Position numbers and translations under genes: made by a program. This document shows positions 47,329 to 56,972 of a DNA stretch of 64,000 bases, piece by piece. Numbering within the stretch: the first letter of the stretch is position 1; every line of letters starts with the position of its first letter. Source of the stretch: Pyrenopolyporus hunteri (taxonomy: Eukaryota > Ascomycota > Sordariomycetes > Xylariales > Hypoxylaceae); the NCBI GenBank assembly GCA_902806595.1, contig CADCXC010000003.1, positions 2,542,001-2,606,000 on the forward strand, read 5' to 3'. The notes under the pieces are model-generated. The model saw only the letters and a list, made by a program, of their open reading frames with translations. It had not been told where the DNA came from and searched no databases.

Positions 47329-48893
47329 ATGGTATTCCTCAAGGATGATAAAGAGTCTCATGCGGTAATCACTACCCCCCTGGGTAGCAGCCAAGCGTCC
47401 CTCACCCATCCAGAGGAGGCCGCTACGCCGGAGCCACCCACCGAGGATGATATCGACTACCCAGACGGAGGCACTATCGCCTGGTTTCAGGTAGTAGCTT
47501 GTCATCTCATCAACTCGATGGCCTGTGGCTACGGCGCCGCCTTCGGTGTATATCAGCTTTACTACACCGAAACCCTCAAGCTCCCCTCAGCGCAAATCTC
47601 ATGGATCGGCTCCGTGCAGATCTTCTTGAATAACATCATCTGTACCCTAGCTGGACGGTTGGCTGATGCAGGATATGCGCGAGAGACGGTGCTAGGCGGC
47701 TCCTTCGTAGCTCTGCTAGGCACCTTCATGACTAGCCTCGCAACTAAGTATTGGCAGATTTTCCTCGCCCAAGGGGTCTGTACTGGGCTCGGTCTTGGTC
47801 TGAGTATGTATTATCCAGCTACTTCCTTTCCTTTTCTAACCTATCTCAAGTATCAGGGCTCCCTAATCAAACCCATCATGAGGATCTTTACTTCTATGAC
47901 ATGCTTGAACCCATAGACTCATATCTTAAAGCTAGCGTTTACTAACCCATATTGTTGTAGTGTATATGCCCACCATTACCATCGTCGCTTCTTATTTCAA
48001 ACAGAAACGCGGACTCGCCTTAACCCTTTCTACGGCTGGAACCGGAACAGGGAGTATAATATTTCCCGCCACTGTTCAGTATCTCATACCCCTTATCGGG
48101 TTTCCCTGGGCCGTCAGGTGCGCCGGGTTCGTCGCACTGTTCATGGTCGTCGTCATGAGCGTGCTTCTGAAGCCACGCGTACTTCCCCGGAAAACTGGGC
48201 CTTTGGTGGAGTGGGCTGCCTTCAAGGAAGCACCTTATGTGATCTTCATCGCTGGGGCGTTCCTGATCTACTGGGCCCTGTATTTTGGGTTCTTCTACGT
48301 GAGTAGCTCTTCTCTCCCAATCAACGTGGCCTAAGGGGTTCACTCATCTACAAGACATGTTCTGACATTCGTATGACTAGGTCAACACATATGCCATCGC
48401 GGTCGCCTCGTTCACACCCACCTCTGCCGTCTCCCTACTACTCATTATGAATGCAGTAGGCATCCCTGCTCGTCCGTTAATCGGTTTCCTTGCCGATAAC
48501 TTCCTGGGACCTATCAACTCCTTCATCCTATCGAGCATCGCACTAGCCATAGCTTTCTTTGCCTGGATCGCCATCAACACGTCGTCTACTATGTACGTTT
48601 TCGCGATACTCTTCGGCATCACCAACTCGGCGGCTCAAGGCGCCTTCACCGGTGCTCTAGCCAGCCTCACTAAGGATCCCGCCAAGATGGGGACCAGGTT
48701 TGGCATGTGTTGCACGATCCTCGGGTTCGCGACGGTTGCGGGCCCCCCGACTGCGGGTGCTATCATTGACTTCTGCGGCGGGGCATACGTTTGGGCTCAA
48801 GTCTGGGCTGGCCTGGCTACAATTCTCGGGGCAGGGACCCTGAGTGTAGCGAGATATTGGGTTTCCGGCGTAAAGATTAATGTCAAGGTATAA
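47329..48893 (+). CDS. MFS transporter, monocarboxylate-transporter-like (MCT/Mch family)
   Basis: Three exons, 47329-47803, 47961-48298 and 48381-48893, with introns of 157 and 82 bp, encode 441 residues. A cytoplasmic N-terminus ends in DYPDGGTIAWFQVVACHLIN, the YPDGG-W motif that opens the first helix in fungal MCT-like carriers. TM4/5 contain GLGLGLMYMPTITIVASYF followed by KRGLALTLSTAGTGTGS (the family R-GLA-G signature), and later repeats include GIPARPLIGFLADNFLGPIN and GAFTGALASLTKDPAKMGTR. About 12 hydrophobic helices fit. These carriers sit in plasma or organelle membranes; fungal members often do not carry classical monocarboxylates, so the substrate is open. The residue at the first junction (M159) is created by splicing A to TG. 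Confidence 0.9.
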
Positions 48894-51759
48894 GTGAAAG
48901 GGCCATCGGAAATTGCTTTCACCGGTATTTGGCCTCCGAACTGTATAAACGGTAATAAAGTATTGGGGTAGCTCGGGAGCTCCATTATTGTGGATGTCTC
49001 ACGCCATACCTCAGCTACAATGGTAATTCTAACTCTGCTATAATGTATAGACGGAGATGTTGGTAGATACTGGTCGGCATTCGGCTTCGGCGGCAGAGCG
49101 GAGAGAGAAAAAAAATTGGGAAAGGGGGATAAAGGGGGCTTCGGAAAGGTTAGAAGGTGCAATGAGCTACGAGCTATGAATTCTCTTATTGTACCTTAGA
49201 TTCCCAGAGCGAGATTTAATCTAATGCTTTTGATGATGATACTTAGCACCTTCTTCATTAAGAGGCGGATGATACTGTAAGAAATTGGAGATCCAAGTGA
49301 AAGTCAACATACGATAACTTATTTCGACTCGATATTATATATTGAGGTATTCACATGTAGACTCATCGGGCCTTTAGATGTCTCCTTAAGGTCTCATCAC
49401 CAAGGGCTTTTAATATACGGGGTGGCAAATGCCGCCTTAATGTCGAATGTGAATATATGTGTGTGTATGTACCTACACAGAGCATCTAATCAGGCAACGT
49501 GATAAGGGCAGAAATGCCATTGGCTCAATTTAGCGCCTTAACGCCGAACAGGTTGCGATCTAACGAAGATTCCCGAGCAGGTAGGGAATAGTGCTTATAC
49601 GGAATATATGAATGGTCAATTATCTGCCTAGTCTCCTCCATCAACTTAGCAACATATTATAAACGGCTATCTACTACCCTATTGACGTCGCATCGCCACT
49701 CGAACCCCTCATACTAGTTACTAACTTAAGTCATATATATCTACTATAAGTAAACTGGCGACGAATGTTGGAAGTTAGGTGTAGGTTAGTAAGTGCACAC
49801 AATCCCGCGGCAATGTAGAACCCGCTACCGCTTGCGAAAATTTAATTGTCGGCTTTGAATCTAGGAGGATTGGGACATAATATAGCTCGCATATTATACG
49901 ATTATTATACGATCTTGCATCTAAGAAACCATGTCTATTCATCTACGTGATGGACTCGCTTGCATATAGGTAGGTATGGGTACTTACTCATGCGAGCGCG
50001 AACTCGCTTCGCATACGATTAGCGGTATTACACTCCGACGCGAGCAATGAACCTACCACCACTTATTATACGGGAGTTGCGTCACATTTTTATGTATGTT
50101 GGAAGTAGTCTCACGCACCTACTTCGGTGGTAGTATACGTACATGTGTTGAATATATGAGGACCTAAAGCATTATGTATTTCCGTTATGTCAAGAGGGTA
50201 CCTAATATATACCTAGGTAACTATCGCCTACTGCATTAGCTAGTCGTCTATACATAGTAGGGTTGGGTATCTGTCAAGGGTATACCATATCCATTAACCC
50301 GGATAAAAGAAGTTATGTATATCACGGCGGACGGATTACACTTTATACCAGGTATAGAACATATAGTCGTTTGAACTTTCGTGTCAGGTTAGGTACCCGG
50401 TCCTTGCCCACCCCACGGATTATCGCAAACTCAATTCGCTGATGAGATCGAACACGCTCATTGGATCCCGGCTTTACGGGCGAAGCAAAATCAAAAGCTG
50501 GTACGTACCTTGCCGTTGTAGCTGCGCATGTCCATACCTCATGTACGCACGTTGAGCAGGTGGCTTACTGTCATGATGCCCTACCTCACCTGCATGTAAT
50601 TGGCCTAAGCCTTAAAGAGTAAGGTGCTGTTCCAAGTAGGACCAATCCCATCGCACTTATGCTTCCTATCTGGGGAAAATATGGGTCGTCAGGATGGGGG
50701 GTCGGGGTCTTATCTTTTCTAAGAGTTCCAGTCCCCACCCGGAGCTTTCCAATTCGCGGCCCATCTTGAGTCGTTAAATCCCCTAACTTGACCTAAACAA
50801 CTACCCCCATCTCCAAAATTCCCCTCGTGCGGTCGACCACACTCTATACTAGCAATATAATGCGTAGCTCTTATTGCTTGGGTGTGCGACAAGCATATTC
50901 GCCCACACCTTTTCGTTACCTGATTACAGCCTGTAGCTGGATATTATACTGCTGCAGCATCCGTGCCGCCAACAGGCATGGTCATATCACATAGGGATAA
51001 GTAAAAAGAAAATATGGCACTCGAAGCCTTGCTCATCGGATCCTAGACGCGTTTGCAATAGAGCATAGTCGGCGTCTTGAACAGTGTGTCGCCACAGCCA
51101 ACGCTCCATTAATCACACCCAGCCTCTCTCAGTGTCAGCCAAGATATTTCAAGTTTCCGATGGCCTTCGGTAGTATTTCTGTCACCGTCCTCAGCCACAC
51201 CTTGGCCTCTCGATGGTTCTCTCAGCCATGAGACCGCGTAGACGACTACACTACCGACCGTCGGTATAGTCGAAACTAGTTTCGAGCGCCGCGCACTCTG
51301 CCGAAGATTGCGGAGTAAGATCTGGGAATGGAGTATAGCCAAGCCTATTCAGGCCAACTATTTCGCGGGGTAGCATCCGTCAGCGACCGGCCAAAGCATC
51401 CCCTAGGACGTGGCTTCTTGCCAAGTCTAGTTGAATATCCGTCTAGGCGAGGCCGGGGTTGTTTAATGATGATTCAATCAAATCCTGTCGCTGATTTGCC
51501 GAGAACACATACCCTGGGTCTGGGCCCTCTTTCTCTCCTCCAACGCATTGGGAAGCCCCCCGGCCCTGGACGGACGTCGCTGAGTGGATGAAGTGGACGG
51601 TCGGACTTAATCCCTAAGGGTATCTCTTATTATAAACAAGTTTGTAAATCCCTGAACTACATACTTCCAGCCTTTCCCCTTGTCCTCTCTGCCTTCTCGC
51701 CGTCCTCCCCTCTCCTCCTTTCCCCTTCCCGACTTTGCGAAACTACTCGTATAGTCATC
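48894..51759. other. Intergenic, no supported gene
   Basis: About 2.9 kb between the two MFS genes, AT-richer from 49200 to 50400. No recognisable gene or paired transposon ends. The right part is the promoter of the second MFS gene and includes CTTATC (50711-50716) and GGATAAG (50995-51001) words that could be GATA-factor sites. The 87-codon frame at 51328-51591 has no family resemblance. Confidence 0.5.
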
Positions 51760-53312
51760 ATGGCAGCGATACGGAACATGGACGAGAAAAGCGACCTCGA
51801 CCAGCCCGAGGCCACCGCGGTCGAAACTAAGAGCGAGGGTTCCTCTGAGGTTCCTAGCTGGACCGCAGCCGAAGAGACCGTAGTGCGCAGAAAATTGGAC
51901 TGGCAATTAGTGCCTACGGTCACTATATTGTACCTCCTTTGCTTCCTCGACCGGTACGATATTCCTCGAGGCTCTGGCGCGCCCGACGTGAGGCTAACTG
52001 GTATAATAGGATAAACATAGGAAATGCCCGTATCCAAGGAATGGGGGATGACCTGAACCTCTATGGATACCGTTTTAATATCGCGACCAGCATTTTCTAC
52101 ATCGTCTATCTAACGATCGAGGTGCCGTCCAACATCTTATTGAAGCACGTCGGTCCGCGATACTACCTGCCAGGATTGGTTGTTGGATTTGGCGCCGTTT
52201 CTGTCGCTACAGCTTTCGTAAAGACTTACGAGCAGCTCTGCGCCGTTCGTGCCTTGTTAGGAATTTTCGAAGGTGGAACTATGCCTGGATTGGCCTTCTT
52301 CCTTAGCTCTTTTTACAAGAGAGAGGAGCTTTATTTCAGAGTCGGCATCTACGTCTCGGCCGCGTCGATCGCCGGCGCCTTCGGTGGGCTCTTAGCTGCA
52401 GGGTTCTCGCAGATACCCGATTGGGGAATCGCAGGCTCAAGGTTGCACACGTGGCGCAATATCTTCTTCTTCGAGGGTATAATTACGATCATCGTCGCGA
52501 TGTTCGCGCCCATCATCCTGCCGCAGAGCCCCGAGACGTCCAAGGTCCTTACGGACCGCGAGAAATGGATCGCCGCCGAACGACTTCGCCTGGAGCACAA
52601 GGCTCACCCCAACGAGAAGGTACAGGCGCACCACGTCAAGCGCGCGCTGCTTAACGTCAACAACTATATCTGCGCCGCTGGGTTCTTTGCCATCAACATC
52701 ACCGTCCAGGGCCTTTCCGTATTCATGCCTACCATCCTCACCGAGTTAGGCTGGAAGTCGTTGACGGCGCAGTACTATACCGTCCCCGTGTACGTGGCCG
52801 CCTCGCTTATCGCCATCGGCATCGGCTTCGTCAGCGACAAGACGAAGATGCGCGGCATCTACCTCGCCCTATTTACGTTCCTCGGCATCGCCGGCTTCGC
52901 GATGCTCCGATGGGGCTCGGGCAACGGGCTGAAGTACGCGGCCGTGTACCTCTGCGCCGTGGGCGCATTCCCCGGTGGGCCGGGGTTCCTATCGTGGGGT
53001 CTCAACAATTCGGCGGGGCCGGCAGTGCGTGCCGTATCGAGCAGTTGGATCGTGACCCTGGGCACGATGGGCGGCATCCTGGCCGTGTGGGCGTACCTGC
53101 CCAACGACGGCCCGTCGTTCCCTATCGGCCACACCATCAACCTCGTCGCACAGATCTTCGTCCTGTTCCTCGCCTCCTTCGGCATCTTCTACTGCATGCG
53201 CGAGAACCGCCTCCGCGCCCGCGGCGGCCGCGACAGCCGTCTCGAGGGCCTGACCGAGGCGGGGAAGAACGACCTCGGATACAGGCACCCCGACTTCCGC
53301 TACATCGCGTAA
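51760..53312 (+). CDS. MFS transporter, anion:cation symporter family (Dal5/Tna1-like)
   Basis: Two exons, 51760-51953 and 52010-53312, with a 56-bp GT-AG intron (phase 2), encode 498 residues. The N-terminus carries the family motif VVRRKLDWQLVPTVTILYLL then CFLDRINIGNARIQGM, where the Asn-Ile-Gly-Asn-Ala segment is reconstituted across the intron. Later motifs are YIVYLTIEVPSNILLKHVGP, RALLGIFEGGTMPGLAFFLS and YKREELYFRVGIYVSA. About 12 helices are predicted by eye. The family includes yeast allantoate (Dal5), nicotinate (Tna1), biotin (Vht1) and pantothenate (Fen2) permeases, all plasma-membrane proton symporters. The exact substrate cannot be read. A kynurenine formamidase gene of the NAD pathway is the next gene, which makes a nicotinate-like substrate an attractive but unproven option. 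Confidence 0.92.
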
Positions 53313-54238
53313 GCGCTGGCTTATTCGAGCTTGTTTTGTTTGGGTTTTCATCTTTAGGGTAGTATTGGAGATTACGGTAGGCTACGCCAGGTCGCTCGCT
53401 GTTTGCTTATTGGACATGCCCTGTGTTTCGGCCTATAGGTTAGGTGCCTAGTCTTAGGTAGGGCGCACAAGGCATCCATATCAGAGTGCTAGCGGCGTCA
53501 CAGCGACGGATCGGTTGGGATTGTATGTCATCTGCCTGCCTACTTACCTAGAATAGACGATGCAGTATAACGCTGCTCAACGCAATATATACCAACATAC
53601 TTAGCACGACACACAATAGCGTTACGTGATGCGGATAAGTCTGGGTTGCTTGGGCCGGGTGAGGGCATAGAATAGCATGTCGTGTAACTGCGTAGGCGGC
53701 CCGGTTTCGGTATAGATAGGTGATAAGATATGTCCGCTGTGATTATCCTCGCGCGGCGCTATCCATCATCGCCTTTCCCCTCCGTCCGTAGCCTCAAGGA
53801 GGCTAACCAGGTAACCTGAGTAACCTGAGCTGCATACTAGTACCCATCTGCCGCAGCCCCCCCCCGCCGTAAATCCTACAGATACGAATCCTACATGTAG
53901 GTATACCGTCGGGTACCTAGTCCCTTAGACCGGCTTCAAAACAGCTCATCCTATTCGCGCGCTTAGCTGCCAGCCACGTGTCTATGTACCAACGTATCTC
54001 CAGAGGGGTTAGAGGAGATCGGCTCCCTGGTCGGGTTAGGCCGCCGGGCTGCGGTACATAGATGGTTAGGGTGTGAATCTAGGAACAAGGGCTTCGGGGG
54101 CTTGCAGGAGAGTCCGATGATGCCGCTGGGGGAGGATGGTGGGCGGGCAAGTGAGGCGGGTGCGTCGTGTAGGGAGGCGAAGGAGGAGGTGGCTGTTGAG
54201 ATTACGTAGGTGGGTAATTATGGTGGGCCATTCCCCCC

Positions 54239-54283
54239 AAACCGCCAACCCGCCAAAACAACTGAAAATTGATGACATAAGCC
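54239..54283 (+). repeat. Left terminal inverted repeat core
   Basis: 45-bp arm: 21 bp and 13 bp identical to the reverse complement of the right arm (54782-54826), separated by an 11-bp partly conserved spacer; about 39 of 45 positions agree. Confidence 0.85.
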
Positions 54284-54781
54284 GTAAAAGAATTCTTAAA
54301 TAATAAAAATCTATAATTAATTGAATAAAATAGATAGAGATATACGGTTTAGAGATTTAAATATTTCGAAAATTAATTAATTTAATTACTATTTTTAATT
54401 ATTTTATTTATTTTTCTAACCTTTTAGTTTTGAAGATATTAGTTATTAATATGTGATGAATTATATACGTGACTACCTACTTTGTACCTATCTCCTACCC
54501 GCATACCCACTCGGTAGATACGTAGATATTTCTAAAAGAATATTATGATCTTGAAATTGTCAATACATGGCATATCCTGCCTTTAAAATGGTATAGCTAT
54601 ACGGCTATAAGCTTTAAACACGTAGGGATAGCTTCATTACCAAGGCGATACGTAGGAGGAAGTTTCCTTAAGAACTCGCTAGTCGCATATTATGTCATCT
54701 TTTCCCGCATTATATCATCTTTGTCAATGCTAGACATGCGATTATGTCATCTTTTTTCTAGTCGTTTATACGCATATATAT

Positions 54782-54826
54782 GGCTTATGTCATCTTTTTT
54801 CCAACGTTTTGGCGGGTTGGCGGTTT
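54782..54826 (-). repeat. Right terminal inverted repeat core
   Basis: Reverse-complement partner of 54239-54283. Its inner block GGCTTATGTCATC contains the same TTATGTCATC word that is repeated inside the element. Confidence 0.85.
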
Positions 54827-55948
54827 CATGGCAAATGGCCAGCCGTCGTAATAGAGACGAAGCTAAATAGGGCGTATGGCTTCATGCTTGGTCATCCGCC
54901 AGCATGTTGTTCCCATAATGCTCAGGGTAGGTACCCAGGTAGCTATACATATTTTCCGTCCTACCTCGGCGTATCACGTCGGAACTCCGTTTTTATAAGT
55001 AAAGCAATGTGCATCTTCATAGTGTACTGTACCGACTCCAATATGAGGCATCCTAGCCAATGACCCGAGCAGCTTTCACGATTCCCGAGCCGCGCCCTAA
55101 CCTGCGTATTATTAACTATTGCCGCGGAAATGTGATGGTAACGACACCATAGCTGTCTAAATGTTAGGGACGAAAATTTAACGTAGACGAATATGATTCA
55201 CATGAAAACAAATGAGGTGAAGAATTGGTGTCGTCCGGATATGAATTCTAACGGGGAATACGGATGATATAGTGGTTTTGGGAATGTCAATTAAGGAGGA
55301 GTAATAGGGCAGACGGTCTAATCCGAGGTTTAGGTAGAATTCCTCAAGGGTTAGCGTATGGAACAACACGAGGAAGGAAAGGAGGAAGAGAGCCCTAGGA
55401 GTGCATACGAGGGGAAAGCCTCAGACTCGGCTAGGGATCACCGGAATCGAGGCTGAAGCCTTATTAGACATGATAAAGACATACTATCCCGCCGCGAGAG
55501 GAACGAAACTAATTTATTTACCACTTTCAAGAGTCTATAGAGAGTAGATTAGGGTAGTCATCTAACAAGTGATATAGTAATGCCGATGAACACGCCGCCA
55601 CGTCGCAAATTCGGCCGTTTCTATCACCATTGGTGTAAGGCATTTGCTAATTGAAACAAGCTCTCTCGAAAAAGCGATACTCGGGGCCATGATAAGACGA
55701 AATCCGGCCGCGATGACCGAAACATATGAAGGCCTCCATGGTTGAGATCGCATTACAACAAGAGTTACACTGACAACTTGCTAATCCGACTCACTATTCG
55801 AAATCTCGACCCTGATCCTGCTTCATCTCTTGGGGCTTATATTAAGCATGTCAGATAAACAAAGAAGTAATGTACTACTATGATTATCGTTACACGCTGC
55901 CATCACCCTCTACCTTACCTAACCCTATCCCGTCATCATCATGGACCC

Positions 55949-56972
55949 CTACGATCTCTCCCTCTCCCTCTCCCTCTCCTTTAGGATCCCCAAAATCCTC
56001 AGCACCGCCCGCGCAATGCCCTCACCATCCTGCCAGACCTGATCATGCGTGCCGCTCAAATCCTTGATAACCAGGGGCTCTACACCGTCCTTGCGCAGCC
56101 GCTCCGCCATGCCCTCCATCTCGCGCACATCCACCAGCTCGTCGTCCGGGGAGTGCGCCAGCGCCGCCAGCCCGCGGGGAAACCTGTCGCCGTACCGGCC
56201 CGCGCACCTCGCCGGCGCGGCCGCGTCCCAGCGCTCGCGCGGGCCGAACGCCGCGGCCAGGAACTCGGCGTACGCGCCGCCCACGCGCGCGTCGAGCCCC
56301 GCCATGTCGTAGATGCCCTCGACGCCGAGCGCCGCGGCGGGGAGCTCCGGCGGCGGCTCTCCCGCGGATACCCCCGCGACCAGCTGGTACGCCAGGGTCC
56401 CGCCCGCCGAGTGCCCCAGCAGCACGTACCGGGCCCCGAAGCCGAACCGGCGCTGCAGGAAGCCGACGCCGGCGCGCACGTCGTCTAGGTGGTCCGGGTG
56501 CACGGCGCCGCGGTAGGCGTCGCGCGGCGTGGTGGCGGGGTCCTGCGGGAAGAGCGGGTGCGGGCTGAGGCGGTAGTCGAGGGAGGCGAAGGCGGCGATG
56601 GGGTTGCCGCTGGCGTTGGCGTTGGTGTCCCTATCGCCGTCGTGGTCATCGCCGCCTAAGATCTCGACGATGCGCGTCACGGACGGCGCGAAGGACTCGT
56701 GCGTGATGCGCGGATCGCGCCATGCGCCGCCGTGGATGTATCTAGCTGCGTCGAAAAGGGTCGCGTGTTAGTGCGTCTTGCTCAGATACGAGCCCGAGGG
56801 CGGGTTCGGGGTGGTTGGTGGTAGGAGTGGACGGGTGGGTGAGTGAGTGAGTGAGTGAGATTCACACGATCCAGTATTTGGTCTTGTCGGCGACGTCGAG
56901 GTCCCACACGCCCACGCGCTGGAGCTCGTGCGTGCCGTACTTATAAACGTTGTAATCAAGTGATGCAGCCAT
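55949..56972 (-). CDS. BNA7: Kynurenine formamidase-like alpha/beta hydrolase
   Basis: Two exons, 56972-56866 and 56741-55949, with a 124-bp GT-AG intron (phase 2), encode 299 residues. The splice restores KYWIVYIHGGAWRDPRITHE, with the oxyanion-hole HGGAW at about 39-43. The nucleophile elbow is LLGHSAGGTLAYQL (Ser near 147), the acid is probably in AHSPDDELVDVREM, and the histidine in SGTHDQVWQDGEGIARA. The enzyme hydrolyses N-formylkynurenine to kynurenine in tryptophan breakdown and de novo NAD synthesis; the HGGAWRDP motif is characteristic of fungal Bna7 proteins. A simple repeat in the DNA makes the C-terminus end in ERERERERS. The intron contains a (GTGA)n tract. Coding GC is far above the flanking DNA. 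Confidence 0.88.
55955..55980. repeat. CCCTCT microsatellite within the C-terminal codons of the BNA7-like gene
   Basis: CTCTCC-type hexamer repeated about four times on the plus strand, read on the minus strand as alternating Glu-Arg codons at the very end of the protein. Confidence 0.85.
56840..56860. repeat. GTGA tetranucleotide microsatellite in the BNA7 intron
   Basis: Five copies of GAGT/GTGA inside the intron, immediately downstream of its donor site in the gene's sense (starting 56865). Confidence 0.85.

Larger units (their letters stand above)
54214..54852. mobile_element. MITE-like non-autonomous DNA transposon with terminal inverted repeats
   Basis: The element spans about 54219-54847 (629 bp), bounded by GTAAT at 54214-54218 and 54848-54852, a candidate target duplication. 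Positions 54239-54259 and 54806-54826 are a perfect 21-bp inverted repeat beginning AAACCGCCAACCCGCC. After an 11-bp less conserved spacer, a second perfect inverted block, GATGACATAAGCC, lies at 54271-54283 and 54782-54794. Outside the core, both ends also share GGCCATT in matching position. Subterminal copies of TTATGTCATC occur at 54690, 54742 and 54785, with a variant at 54710. The interior is very AT-rich on the left and has no ORF, so it is non-autonomous. Superfamily is undetermined: the 5-bp duplication does not match the usual TA (Tc1/mariner, pogo) or 8-bp (hAT) patterns. Confidence 0.75.
53313..55948. other. Intergenic between convergent genes, containing a MITE-like element
   Basis: About 2.6 kb between the 3' ends of the second MFS gene and the kynurenine formamidase gene. 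The only strong structure is the inverted-repeat element at 54219-54847. Elsewhere there are a few TAGG/CCTA motifs and no recognisable gene. Confidence 0.55.
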
